This document shows positions 42,681-55,937 of a stretch of DNA of 64,000 nt, one piece after another (the first letter of the stretch is position 1; each line of letters opens with the position of its first letter). The DNA is from Symbiodinium natans (Eukaryota; Sar; Dinophyceae; Suessiales; Symbiodiniaceae), in contig CAJNDS010000245.1 of NCBI GenBank assembly GCA_905221605.1, forward strand, positions 62,001 to 126,000, read 5' to 3'. Under the pieces are notes generated by a model. It made no database searches and was not told where the DNA came from. It saw only the letters and a program-made list of their open reading frames with translations. A program made the position numbers and the translations under genes.

Positions 42681-44418
42681 GGATGAGTTGTTTGGCTCCA
42701 GAAGCTGTACCTGAACTTTGCGGATCTCAGGGCTTGTCGAGCTTAAGGATGCTCCAAACTCTGCATTTGCGTGAGGTTAGCGAGCTGCACGACTTGGCGG
42801 ACAAGCCTCAGCATCATGCAAAGACCCTCGACCGAAAAGCAGGAAACTAGCGATGCCTCGTTGCACTTCGTAGGGGGAATGGTGGGGCCACCGCCGCCAG
42901 TCAGATGTGTTTCCTTCCAGCTCAATCGGAAGATGTTGTCGGCTTGCACCAGTTGAAGGTTCGTAGGTAATTCCATGAATTACAGCCTCAGGGTTTGGGA
43001 TGTCGGCTTTAGCTTGTTCAACACCTTGCTTTGCTTTGTGAGCTGACGAGGCGCTCGGCAAGCAGCCATTCGCACCGACGTGGTCTCCTGTGCTTCGTGC
43101 ATGGCTGTAGCCTGGCGCAACCAGACGATCTTCAGGGCTTTTAAGGCTTTTGAAAACCCTGCACAAACCCCGCGCCCTAAACAACCTTAAACAAACTGCC
43201 GGGCTTCGACCATCGTTGCAACCTGTGAGTGCTCGGTGGCTTTACGCCGCCTACGTCTGGGGAGTCTGCTCGAAATGAGGCTCCCGACTAGGAGCCCAAT
43301 TTTTCAAGCAGTTTCTACAATGCAAGCTATCATAACAAGCCACATCTTTGCGTCAGCATGTTTGCGTCAGCATGTAGCACCTGCTGAGGGTGCAAGGTGG
43401 TCTGCCACGGTACCAGATTCGGCACTCCGCAGTCCAAGCCTGGAACTCCACAGTCCAAAGGAAGAGTCGGAGGAGTAGTCCTGGGGCGACACAAATGCTG
43501 CGCAAAAAAAATTAAGAGCAACAAAGAATCAGAGGGGCACTCCTCTGTGTTTTAAAGAGCCCCCCTCTGCCGGCTCCAAGGCCTCCACCTTGGATTTGTT
43601 TACAGCCGAACCACACATGGCCACCCCCGTTCCCCTCCCTCCCCCGCCGCCGCCCAATACACCAAGCGCATAATTCTACATCCTCAATCCCGAACCCCTA
43701 AACCATGGATATCCAAGCAAGCCTGTAACTTTGAAACTTTAATTCGTCAGCTCAGAAACCCTGAACCCTTCAGACTCTGAAACCTTGAAGCCCCCAGGCT
43801 TGCGAGAGGCCCGGGAGATGGGCCGAGGCGATGGCCAAGAGCGCCCAGCTGTGACTCGGAGGCTAAGGTGCTCCGCGCAGCCAGCCTCTAAGATTATTGG
43901 GGGTACCCTATACACCCTTGCCCGAAGTCAAAGACACAAAGGAGAACGCCCTCCCCTGAGAAAACTCGGGCAGTAGGGTGAGGGTTCTTCGACTGGTGGG
44001 TGAAGGAGTCCCTTGTTGGGGGGGGGGGTTCGGGTTTAGGGTTTAGGGCTGATGAAGCCACTGGATGACAACCCTATTTTGTTCCCAAGGGTTTGGCGCA
44101 GGGCACTGGTTAAGGGGAATACTTAGATGTGCTTCTGGGAATTTGCAGAGTCACGTTTGAGGCTTGAAGGGTTTGGCGGTGTTTGGGACATGTGGAGCTC
44201 ACATCAAGCTCGTGTTGAAGGTTTAAAGATTTGGTTGAGAGCAAAGGGAAGGTTAAGAGGGTGAAGTAAGAGTTAGTTGTCCACTTTTGCGGAGTTGTCT
44301 TCCATCTCATCTTGGGTGTATAGGATTTAGGGTTTATAGGGCTCGGCGTTTTACTTTGGCGATGCTGATACACAGCACTTCATGCGCCCTGGGCCCGGCC
44401 ACACACAAGCAGAGGCGA
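42681..44418. other. Gene-poor interval
   Basis: No gene is supported in 1.7 kb. Minor features are CCCTAAA-like words, a short duplicated GCGTCAGCATGT near 43350-43376, and a G-run with a TTTAGGG patch at 44018-44050. Confidence 0.5.
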
Positions 44419-44502
44419 GACTGCGGCATTCGTTGCGATAGCGTTTGTCGAAATACCGCCGTGAGCGCATGCTGCAAGGCCGACAGGCCTGCCCGACTGG
44501 GG
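44419..44502 (+). CDS. PPR-like exon ending at a TTTAGGG array
   Basis: RCDSVCRNTAVSACCKADRP is a strong PPR helix A (D-S-V-x-x-N-T-A-x-S-A-C-x-K-A). It runs directly into GGGTTTAGGGTTTAGGG at 44499, so the intron would begin within the telomere-like repeat. Confidence 0.45.
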
Positions 44503-44936
44503 TTTAGGGTTTAGGGTTTAGGATTTAGGGTTGATAGAGATTCCCCCAAAACATCCCCACGCAAAAAAGCTTGTGATCACTGTGCCGAGTTGTCTGGTGC
44601 CCAGCGTCTTCATGGGCGTGTTCAAGTAAGAAGAGCTCAGTGCTCCCGCAAGCCCAATTCTAGGGGTGCGACGAGAAACTAAGTTGCCATAACGCGGAAA
44701 TATGCAGTAATATGGAGTAATATGGAGTAATATGCAGTCTATGCATGTCTATGTATGTGTATACAAAAAATATGTCCGCAAATGTGATTGCGGTTCGCCT
44801 GTTCACCGCCTCCCCCCGCCCCCCACCACAAGGTATGCCACCCCCCCTCCCCCCTCCCTCCCCTAAACCCTAAATGCCCCTCCCCTAAACACAAACCCAC
44901 AAACCTTAAACTCTAAACCTTAAACCCTGGGGGCGC

Positions 44937-45063
44937 GTAAGGGGGTGGGGGGGGGGTGGGGGGGGGGGGGGGGGGGGTTGGGGGGGTTGGGGGGGGGTGG
45001 GGGGGGGGGGGTGGGGGGGGGGGGGGGGGGTGGGGCGGGGCGGGGGGGGGGGGGGGGGGGGGT
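44937..45063. repeat. Poly-G / GGGGT tract
   Basis: About 125 bp of almost pure G with scattered T and a few C. It lies immediately left of the inverted repeat at 45069. A similar tract lies right of the partner inverted repeat at 59935. Confidence 0.97.
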
Positions 45064-45068
45064 GTGGC

Positions 45069-45096
45069 TGAGCAAAATAGGGTCTATTTAGAAGCT
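45069..45096 (+). repeat. Left terminal inverted repeat of a 14.9-kb block
   Basis: A 28-bp sequence beginning TGAGCAAAA, with core GGGTCTATTTAGAAGCT. It is matched at 26 of 28 positions by the reverse complement of 59901-59928. Confidence 0.75.
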
Positions 45097-47247
45097 ACCG
45101 CCTGGGATTATTAATCAATTTTAGCATATCCAAGACAACCCAGCTACTTCTCCAACAACGTCTCACGCATATGCGCACTTAGACAACTCATTTCGGACTG
45201 ATAAATGTTTTGGCTCTTGCAATCTCAGACCCTAAGCCCGGAACCCTGACCACAAATTCGTACACTCTAAAACCCTACACAAGAAACTCTATACCGTATT
45301 TCCTAAACTCTAACTCCTAAACCCAGAATCTAGAAAGAAAAGGAGGAAAAAGAAAGAATCATGTGCAGACGTTCCTGTGTTCCTATCTTCGGAGTTCTTC
45401 TATTCCTATCTCTGCTGATTTTTCAGAATGGAAGGAGGGCTTCATTTTCCCTCTCACTTTTCCTTTCACTTTTCTTTTCTCACTCCAAGCAGAAGGGAGA
45501 AGACAAGGGAGAGAGGTGAGAGATAGAGAGCCCCTTACAGCTCAATAAATAGAAAGGTGACCAAAATGGATGAAAAGATCGCCTGCTTTCATTTCTAAAC
45601 GGCCTGTCCCCGCCTTCTTTTCTTTGCACAGTGCAGACATAAATAAACACGAAAGAAGAAAGAGGGCCTTTCCCTACTATTTCCTTCGCTATCCTGGAAT
45701 CCTGGTTCGGAAAAGAAAGGAACAGCTACCAGCCCCCCTCCCGACTTTCATCTTTCCATTTCTTTTGTTTCGTCACGCTCAAACGGACAGAAGAAGGGCG
45801 GCCTCTAGTGTTTCCTCGCCTCCTTCTGCACTGTTATAACTTCCTTTCTTTTCTCTTCTGTTGCTTTGTGTGACAGGTGCGGGGGCATTTCTTTCACTTT
45901 TCCCATCGAAGAAAGGCTCCCTTCCTATCCGCATATTTTCTTTTCTCTTCCTTCCGAAAAAGACTATAAGAGGCAGGGATAAACAGAATGAAAGAGGAGT
46001 CTCCTTTTGCTTTCCGACTACCTTCTCACCACAAAAAGGAACCCTTCTCTTTCTTCCCTTGACTTTCTTTTATCTTGTTTGCATTCTACGTTTCCCACTA
46101 AGAAAATGAGACAATGATGAAGATAAGTGAAGAAAGATCACCTGCCTGCACGCAGGTTCTCGGGAGCTTGTCTCGACCGGGCTGTCCCTCCTTTCCCCGC
46201 ACGTCCCTTCGCTTGTCCCCATTGATCTCTCGCGTCTCTTCCCTTTGCACTCTCTCGCCTCTGGCCCGCCTTCCATGCTGAAAATGCTGAAGAGATACGA
46301 AAAGAAGAGCTCATGATTCTTTCTCATTTCTTCTTCTTTATCATTCCCATATGAGTAAAGAAGAAAGATTAGGAGAGAGAGCCCTGCGGCAATTCCTGTT
46401 TTGGGCGGAAGAAAAGAAACAAAGAGATAATAAGAGAGAAGAACGAATAAGAAGGTGCCGGGAACGAAGATGGAAACTGCTCCTTCACCCTGGTCTATCG
46501 CTTCCTTTTCGAATTTTTTCGGAAGGAAGATCGAAGAAGATCGTGGGAAAAAAGGAGTGAAGTGCCCGTAGAAGGGAGAAAGTGAAAGGGATGCCCCCGC
46601 AACTTTCATATTTTGATAAGAATGCAAGCGCCAGCAGAGAAGAAAGGAAGAGAGAATAACGAGGAAAGAGCGGAAACCGAGGAGATTAGGAGCCAGGTTT
46701 CCCTGATTGATTCTCGTCACTTTTTTCTGTTTTGGGAAGGTAAAGGGCTTTATATCTCCCACCTCTCTCCCTTGTCTTTTTGGTTGGAGTGAGAAAATAT
46801 AAAGAAAAGCGAAAGGAAAAGTGAGAGGGAGAAAGAAGCCCTCCTTCCATTCTGAAAAATCTACAGATTTAGAGACAGGAATAGGGGACAATATGGAAAT
46901 GATTCTTTCTTATTTCTTCACGTTGTCTCCTTTCCCTATATGACTCCCTTGCGATTTCCCTTTTGGTTGGAGTGAGAAGAGACAAAAGAAAAGTGAAAGG
47001 AAAAGTGAGAAGGAGAAAGGACGCAGAGATAGGAATAGAAAAACTCAGAAGAGACACAGTCTCAGACAAGATAATTTGCTGACTTGTGATTGCGTGGCTG
47101 CCTTGGCAAGAGTTGTTGCTGGAATGGCTTTTGGGAAGAAAGTCGGAGGTGCACTTTTCGATCCAGGCGTGTTTCGCGAGCCGCAGCTTCTGGCCTCCTC
47201 TTGCTTGGGCGTGGCCAAGCGCCAGGGAGCAGAAATGCTGCGTTTTT

Positions 47248-47510
47248 CAAGTTTCAAATTCGTTTCTGTAGTTTCAGACTAGTTGCAAAATAGTTTCAAA
47301 ATCCAGTTGCAAAATCGTTGTTAAGGGGAAACTGCGTTTTTCTACGCGCAATTGCAAAAAATGCAGGAATCTCTAGAGGTTCTGGTTTTCAACAAGCGCG
47401 GACAGAAATTGCAGCTCCTCCTTAACAGCGATATTTCAACTGGATTTTGAAACTAGTTTGAAACTGACTTGAGACTAATTTGAAACTATGGAAACGATTT
47501 TGAAACTCGA
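47248..47510. repeat. Palindromic element in satellite unit 1
   Basis: An imperfect inverted repeat of about 260 bp. The inner arm AGTTTCAAAATCCAGTTG pairs with CAACTGGATTTTGAAACT, and continues to GTTAAGG/CCTTAAC. The outer arms carry GTTTCAAA and TTTGAAAC words spaced about 10-11 bp apart. A nested hairpin (CTGCGTTTTT / AAAAAATGCAG) lies at the centre. Confidence 0.85.
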
Positions 47511-49495
47511 AACACTACCATATTCCGGACTTTCTGCCCCCCTCCTGGCCCCTCACATATGGCCCTCACGCACGGGAAGTTGACTTTGGTCAGGCGTGAC
47601 TAGAGACCAGAGCTTCCGAAAGCTTGCCAATCTCCGGACAGTAGGAATAGAGGAATGTGTGGAAATGATTCTTTCCTAGTTCTTCATCTTCTTTCTCCTT
47701 TCCCTATGTATGAGAAAAGAAGACAGACAAGGAGAGAGCCCCCTGCAATTAGGAATTTCCCCAGAAGAGAAAGCGAAAGGGATGCCCCCGCAACTTTCAC
47801 GTTTTTGAGAAGAATGTAAGCACCAAAAGAGAAGAGAAAGGAAAAGAGAATAGCGAGGAAAGAGGCAAGGAAACACAGGAGGCAGCCCCTCCGCTTGCTT
47901 CTTGAATGAAAAAGACATCGGAGAAATGGAAACATGAAATTGAGAGGGAAGTTGCGCTTTTCCTTGCTGAAGAACAAAGCAATTCCAAAGAACATGGAAA
48001 GCACAAGGAATGTACTGGGAAAGGTAGGGAAAGGGATTCTTCCCTCTGACTTTTTTGCTTTCCTTCAATCTGCGATGTAAAGGGAAAGATGCAGCGGACA
48101 GGTCTGAAAATACAGGCAGGTGATCTTTTTTCCTTATTGTCATCATTGTCTCATTTTCTCAGTGGGAAACGTCTCATTTTCTCAGCGGGAAACGTAAAGT
48201 GCAAAAAGATAAAAGAAAGAAAGTAGGGAAGAGTGGGAAGGTTCCTTTTTGTGGTGAGAAGGTAGTCGGAAAGCAACAGGAGACTCCTCTTTCATTCTGT
48301 TTACCCCTACCTCTTATAGTCTTTTCGGAAGGAAGAGGGAAGAACATACGCGGATAGGAAGGCAGCCTTTCTTTGATGGGGAAAGGAAAGGGATGCGCTG
48401 CCCCCTCAATTTTCATGTTGATGGGAATGTAAGCACCGGGAGAGAAGAAAGGAAGAGAGAATAGCGAGGAAAGAGGCAAGGAAACACAGGAGATTAGGAG
48501 TCAGGTTCCGGTGATTGATGTTCGTCTCTTGTCTTCTTTTTGAGAAGGTCGCTTTTGGTTGGAGGAAGAAGTCCGCCTTCCATTTTGAAGAATCTGCAGA
48601 GATAGGAATTGAAGAAATCACAAGAGACACGGATAGAGGACATTATAGACATGATTCTTTCTTATTCATTCATCTTCTTTCTTCTTTCCCTATATGAACA
48701 CAGAACAAAGACAAGGAGAGAGAGCCTCCTGCAATTGGGAATTTCCCCAGAAGAGACAAAGTGAAAGGGATGTCCCCCGCACCTTTCACACTTTTGAGAA
48801 GAATGTAAGCAACAGAAGAGAAGAGAAAGGAACTCATAATAGTGAGCAGGGAGGCGAGGAAAGACTGGAGGCAGACCTTCTTTCCGGTTGAGCAGGACGA
48901 AACAAGAGAATGTAAGATGTAAGTCGGGAGGGAGGCTGGTAGCCGTTCCTTTCTTTTCCGAACCAAAGACAAAGAGGAAGGAAGGCAGGATAGGTTTCCG
49001 TGATTGATTTTCGTCACCTCTCTATGTTTTGAGAAGGTAAAGGGCGTTCTATCTCTCACCCCTCTCCCTTGTCTTCTTGGTTGGAGTGAGAAAATATAAA
49101 AAAAAGCGAAAGGAAAAGTGAGAGGGAGAAAGAAGCCCTCCTTCCATTCTGAAAAATCTGCAGATTTAGAGACAGGAATAGGGGACAATATGGAAATGAT
49201 TCTTTCTTATTTCTTCACGTTGTCTCCTTTCCCTATATGACTCCCTTGCGATTTCCCTTTTGGTTGGAGTGAGAAGAGACAAAAGAAAAGTGAAAGGACA
49301 AGTGAGAAGAAGAAAGGATGCAGAGAAAGGAATAGAACAACTCAGAAGAGACACAGTCTCAGACAAGATAATTTACTGACTTGTGATTGCGTGGCTGCCT
49401 TGGCAAGAGTTGTTGCTGGTTTCGCGAGCCGCGGCTTCTAGCCTCCTCTTGCTTGGGCGTGGCCAAGCGCCAGGGAGCAGAAATGCTGCGTTCTT

Positions 49496-49756
49496 CAAGT
49501 TTCAAATTCGTTTCTGTAGTTTCAGACTAGTTGCAAAACAGTTTCAAAATCCAGTTGCGAATTCGTTGTTAAGGGGAAACTGCGTTTTTCTACGCGCAAT
49601 TGCAAAAAATGCAGGAATCTCTAGAGGTTCTGGTTTTCAACAAGCGCGGACAGAAATTGCAGCTCCTCCTTAACAGCGATATTTCAACTGGATTTTGAAA
49701 CTAGTTTGAAACTGACTTGAGACTAATTTGAAACTATGGAAACGATTTTGAAACTC
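49496..49756. repeat. Palindromic element in satellite unit 2
   Basis: Same structure as 47248-47510. This unit lacks the roughly 56-bp segment (from GGAATGGCTTTTGGG) present upstream of the palindrome in units 1 and 3. Confidence 0.85.
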
Positions 49757-51754
49757 GAAACACTACCATATTCCGGACTTTCTGCCCCCCTCCTGGCCCC
49801 TCACATATGGCCCTCACGCACGGGAAGTTGACTTTGGTCAGGCGTGACTAGAGACCAGAGCTTCCGAAAGCTTGCCAATCTCCGGACAGTAGGAATAGAG
49901 GAATGTGTGGAAATGATTCTTTCCTAGTTCTTCATCTTCTTTCTCCTTTCCCTATGTATGAGAAAAGAAGACAGACAAGGAGAGAGAGCCCCCTGCAATT
50001 GGGAATTTCCCCAGAAGAGAGAAAGCGAAAGGGATGCCCCCACAACTTTCACGTTTTTCATAAGAATGTAAGCACCAAGAGAGAAGAGAAAGGAAAAGAG
50101 AATAGCGAGGAAAGAGGCAAGGAAACACAGGAGGCAGCCCCTCCGCTTGCTTCTTGAATGAAAAAGACATCGGAGAAATGGAAACATGAAATTGAGAGGG
50201 AAGTTGCGCTTTTCCTTGCTGAAGAACAAAGCAACTCCAAAGAACATGGAAAGCACAAGGAATGTACTGGGAAAGGTAGGGAAAGGGATTCTTCCCTCTG
50301 ACTTTTTTGCTTTCCTTCAATCTGCGATGTAAAGGGAAAGATGCAGCGGACAGGTCTGAAAATACAGGCAGGTGATCTTTTTTCCTTATTGTCATCATTG
50401 TCTCTTTTTCTCAGTGGGAAACGTCTCATTTTCTCAGCGGGAACCGTAAAGTGCAAAACGATAAAAGAAAGAAAGTAGGGAAGAGTGGGAAGGTTCCTTT
50501 TTGTGGTGAGAAGGTAGTCGGAAAGCAACAGGAGACTCCTCTTTCATTCTGTTTACCCCTACCTCTTATAGTCTTTTCGGAAGGAAGAGGGAAGAACATA
50601 CGCGGATAGGAAGGCAGCCTTTCTTTGATGGGGAAAGGAAAGGGACGCGCTGCCCCCTCAATTTTCATGTTGATGGGAATGTAAGCACCGGGAGAGAAGA
50701 AAGGAAGAGAGAATAGCGAGGAAAGAGGCAAGGAAACACAGGTCTTCTTTTTGAAGGTCGCTTTTGGTTGGAGGAAGAAGTCCGCCTTCCATTTTGAAGA
50801 ATCTGCAGAGATAGGAATTGAAGAAATCACAAGAGACACGGATAGAGGACATTATAGACTTGATTCTGTTTTATTTATTCATCTTCTATCTTCATTCCCT
50901 ATATGAACACAGAACAAAGACAAGGAGAGAGAGCCTCCTGCAATTGGGAATTTCCCAAGAAGAGACAAAGTGAAAGGGATGTCCCCCGCACCTTTCACAC
51001 TTTTGAGAAGAATGTAAGCAACAGAAGAGAAGAGAAAGGAACTCATACTAGTGAGCAGGGAGGCGAGGAAAGACTGGAGGCAGACCTTCTTTCCGGTTGA
51101 GCAGGACGAAACAAGAGAATGTAAAGATGTAGGTCGGGAGGGAGGCTGGTAGCCGTTCCTTTCTTTTCCGAACCAAAGACAAAGAGGAAGGAAGGCAGGA
51201 TAGGTTTCCGTGATTGATTTTCGTCACCTCTCTATGTTTTGAGAAGGTAAAGGGCGTTCTATGTCTCACCCCTCTCCCTTGTCTGCTTGGTTGGAGTGAG
51301 AAAATATAAAGAAAAGCGAAAGGAAAAGTGAGAGGGAGAAAGAAGCCCTCCTTCCATTCTGAAAAATCTGCAGATTTAGAGACAGGAATAGGGGACAATA
51401 TGGAAATGATTCTTTCTTATTTCTTCACGTTGTCTCCTTTCCCTATATGACTCCCTTGCGATTTCCTTTTTGGTTGGAGTGAGAAGAGACAAAAGAAAAG
51501 TGAAAGGAAAAGTGAGAAGGAGAAAGGACGCAGAGATAGGAATAGAAAAACTCAGAAGAGACACAGTCTCAGACAAGATAATTTACTGACTTGTGATTGC
51601 GTGGCTGCCTTGGCAAGAGTTGTTGCTGGAATGGCTTTTGGGAAGAAAGTCGGAGGTGCACTTTTCGATCCAGGCGTGTTTCGCGAGCCGCAGCTTCTGG
51701 CCTCCTCTTGCTTGGGCGTGGCCAAGCGCCAGGGAGCAGAAATGCTGCGTTTTT

Positions 51755-52005
51755 CAAGTTTCAAATTCGTTTCTGCAGTTTCAGACTAGTTGCAAAATAG
51801 TTTCAAAATCCAGTTGCAAAATCGTTGTTAAGGGGAAACTGCGTTTTTCTACGCGCAATTGCAAAACATGCAGAAGTTCTGGTTTTCAACAAGCGCGGAC
51901 AGAAATTGCAGCTCCTCCTTAACAGCGATATTTCAACTGGATTTTGAAACTAGTTTGAAACTGACTTGAGACTAATTTGAAACTATGGAAACGATTTTGA
52001 AACTC
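51755..52005. repeat. Palindromic element in satellite unit 3
   Basis: Same structure, with about 12 bp deleted near the centre (AGGAATCTCTAG missing). Long variant upstream. Confidence 0.85.
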
Positions 52006-52269
52006 GAAACACTACCATATTCCGGACTTTCTGCCCCTCCTGGCCCCTCACATATGGCCCTCACGCACGGGAAGTTGACTTTGGTCAGGCGTGACTAGAG
52101 ACCAGAGCTTCCGAAAGCTTGCCAATCTCCGGACAGTAGGAATAGAGGAATGTGTGGAAATGATTCTTTCCTAGTTCTTAATCTTCTTTCTCCTTTCCCT
52201 ATGTATGAGAAAAGAAGACAGACAAGGAGAGAGAGCCCCCTGCAATTGGGAATTTCCCCAGAAGAGAAA

Positions 52270-52369
52270 NNNNNNNNNNNNNNNNNNNNNNNNNNNNNNN
52301 NNNNNNNNNNNNNNNNNNNNNNNNNNNNNNNNNNNNNNNNNNNNNNNNNNNNNNNNNNNNNNNNNNNNN
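52270..52369. other. Assembly gap (100 N) inside the satellite
   Basis: This placeholder replaces about 660 bp, judged from the 1,685-bp interval against the normal 2,248-bp period. Confidence 0.99.
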
Positions 52370-53427
52370 AGAGAAGAAAGGAAGAGAGAATAGCGAGGAA
52401 AGAGGCAAGGAAACACATGAGATTAGGAGTCAGGTTCCGGTGATTGATGTTCGTCTCTTGTCTTCTTTTTGAGAAGGTCGCTTTTGGTTGGAGGAAGAAG
52501 TCCGCCTTCCATTTTGAAGAATCTGCAGAGATAGGAATTGAAGAAATCACAAGAGACACGGATAGAGGACATTATAGACATGATTCTTTCTTATTCATTC
52601 ATCTTCTTTCTTCTTTCCCTATATGAACACAGAACAAAGACAAGGAGAGAGAGCCTCCTGCAATTGGGAATTTCCCCAGAAGAGACAAAGTGAAAGGGAT
52701 GTCCCCCGCACCTTTCACACTTTTGAGAAGAATGTAAGCAACAGAAGAGAAGAGAAAGGAACTCATAATAGTGAGCAGGGAGGCGAGGAAAGACTGGAGG
52801 CAGACCTTCTTTCCGGTTGAGCAGGACGAAACAAGAGAATGTAAAGATGTAAGTCGGGAGGAAGGCTGGTAGCCGTTCCTTTCTTTTCCGAACCAAAGAC
52901 AAAGAGGAAGGAAGGCAGGATAGGTTTCCGTGATTGATTTTCGTCACCTCTCTATGTTTTGAGAAGGTAAAGGGCGTTCTATCTCTCACCCCTCTCCCTT
53001 GTCTTCTTGGTTGGCGTGAGAAAATATAAAAAAAAAAAGCGAAAGGAAGAGTGAGAGGGAGAAAGAAGCCCTCCTTCCATTCTGAAAAATCTGCAGATTT
53101 AGAGACAGGAATAGGGGACAATATGGAAATGATTCTTTCTTATTTCTTCACGTTGTCTCCTTTCCTATATGACTCCCTTGCGATTTCCCTTTTGGTTGGA
53201 GTGAGAAGAGACAAAAGAAAAGTGAAAGGACAAGTGAGAAGAAGAAAGGATGCAGAGAAAGGAATAGAACAACTCAGAAGAGACACAGTCTCAGACAAGA
53301 TAATTTACTGACTTGTGATTGCGTGGCTGCCTTGGCAAGAGTTGTTGCTGGTTTCGCGAGCCGCGGCTTCTAGCCTCCTCTTGCTTGGGCGTGGCCAAGC
53401 GCCAGGGAGCAGAAATGCTGCGTTCTT

Positions 53428-53688
53428 CAAGTTTCAAATTCGTTTCTGTAGTTTCAGACTAGTTGCAAAACAGTTTCAAAATCCAGTTGCGAATTCGTTG
53501 TTAAGGGGAAACTGCGTTTTTCTACGTGCAATTGCAAAAAATGCAGGAATCTCTAGAGGTTCTGGTTTTCAACAAGCGCGGACAGAAATTGCAGCTCCTC
53601 CTTAACAGCGATATTTCAACTGGATTTTGAAACTAGTTTGAAACTGACTTGAGACTAATTTGAAACTATGGAAACGAATTTGAAACTC
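53428..53688. repeat. Palindromic element in satellite unit 4
   Basis: Same structure; short variant upstream. Confidence 0.85.
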
Positions 53689-55677
53689 GAAACACTACCA
53701 TATTCCGGACTTTCTGCCCCCCTCCTGGCCCATCACATATGGCCCTCACGCACGGGAAGTTGACTTTGGTCAGGCGTGACTAGAGACCAGAGCTTCCGAA
53801 AGCTTGCCAATCTCCGGACAGTAGGAATAGAGGAATGTGTGGAAATGATTCTTTCCTAGTTCTTCATCTTCTTTCTCCTTTCCCTATGTATGAGAAAAGA
53901 AGACAGACAAGGAGAGAGAGCCCCCTGCAATTGGGAATTTCCCCAGAAGAGAGAAAGCGAAAGGGATGCCCCCACAACTTTCACGTTTTTCATAAGAATG
54001 TAAGCACCAAGAGAGAAGAGAAAGGAAAAGATAATAGCGAGGAAAGAGGCAAGGAAACACAGGAGGCAGCCCCTCCGCTTGCTTCTTGAATGAAAAAGAC
54101 ATCGGAGAAATGGAAACATGAAATTGAGAGGGAAGTTACGCTTTTCCTTGCTGAAGAACAAAGCAATTCCAAAGAACATGGAAAGCACAAGGAATGAACT
54201 GGGAAAGGTAGGGAAAGGGATTCTTCCCTTTTTTTGCTTTCCTTCAATCTGCGATGTAAACGGAAAAGATGCAGCGGACAGGTCTGAAAATACAGGCAGG
54301 TGATCTTTTTTCCTTATTGTCATCATTGTCTCTTTTTCTCAGTGGGAAACGTCTCATTTTCTCAGCGGGAAACGTAAAGTGCAAAAAGATAAAAGAAAGA
54401 AAGTAGGGAAGAGTTGGAAGGTTCCTTTTTGTGGTGAGAAGGTAGTCGGAAAGCAACAGGAGACTCCTCTTTCATTCTGCTTATCCCTACCTCTTATAGT
54501 CTTTTTGGGAAGCAAGAGGGAAGAACATACGCGGATAGGAAGGCAGCCTTTCTTTGATGGGGAAAAGGAAAGGGATGCACTGCCCCCTCAATTTTCATGT
54601 TGATGGGAATGTAAGCACCGGGAGAGAAGAAAGGAAGAGAGAATAGCGAGGAAAGAGGCAAGGAAACACAGGAGATTAGGAGTCAGGTTCCGGTGATTGA
54701 TGTTCGTCTCTTGTCTTCTTTTTGAGAAGGTCGCTTTTGGTTGGAGGAAGAAGTCCGCCTTCCATTTTGAAGAATCTGCAGAGATAGGAATTGAAGAAAT
54801 CACAAGAGACACGGATAGAGGACATTATAGACATGATTCTTTCTTATTCATTCATCTTCTTTCTTCTTTCCCTATATGAACACAGAACAAAGACAAGGAG
54901 AGAGAGCCTCCTGCAATTGGGAATTTCCCCAGAAGAGACAAAGTGAAAGGGATGTCCCCCGCACTTTTCACACTTTTGAGAAGAATGTAAGCAACAGAAG
55001 AGAAGAGAAAGGAACTCATAATAGTGAGCAGGGAGGCGAGGAAAGACTGGAGGCAGACCTTCTTTCCGGTTGAGCAGGACGAAACAAGAGAATGTAAGAT
55101 GTAAGTCGGGAGGGAGGCTGGTAGCCGTTCCTTTCTTTTCCGAACCAAAGACAAAGAGGAAGGAAGGCAGGATAGGTTTCCGTGATTGATTTTCGTCACC
55201 TCTCTATGTTTTGAGAAGGTAAAGGGCGTTCTATCTCTCACCCCTCTCCCTTGTCTGCTTGGTTGGAGTGAGAAAATATAAAGAAAAGCGAAAGGAAAAG
55301 TGAGAGGGAGAAAGAAGCCCTCCTTCCATTCTGAAAAATCTGCAGATTTAGAGACAGGAATAGGGGACAATATGGAAATGATTCTTTCTTATTTCTTCAC
55401 GTTGTCGCCTTTCCCTATATGACTCCCTTGCGATTTCCCTTTTGGTTGGAGTGAGAAGAGACAAAAGAAAAGTGAAAGGACAAGTGAGAAGAAGAAAGGA
55501 TGCAGAGAAAGGAATAGAACAACTCAGAAGAGACACAGTCTCAGACAAGATAATTTACTGACTTGTGATTGCGTGGCTGCCTTGGCAAGAGTTGTTGCTG
55601 GTTTCGCGAGCCGCGGCTTCTAGCCTCCTCTTGCTTGGGCGTGGCCAAGCGCCAGGGAGCAGAAATGCTGCGTTCTT

Positions 55678-55937
55678 CAAGTTTCAAATTCGTTTCTGTA
55701 GTTTCAGACTAGTTGCAAAACAGTTTCAAAATCCAGTTGCGAATTCGTTGTTAAGGGGAAACTGCGTTTTCTACGCGCAATTGCAAAAAATGCAGGAATC
55801 TCTAGAGGTTCTGGTTTTCAACAAGCGCGGACAGAAATTGCAGCTCCTCCTTAACAGCGATATTTCAACTGGATTTTGAAACTAGTTTGAAACTGACTTG
55901 AGACTAATTTGAAACTATGGAAACGATTTTGAAACTC
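55678..55937. repeat. Palindromic element in satellite unit 5
   Basis: Same structure; short variant upstream. Confidence 0.85.
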
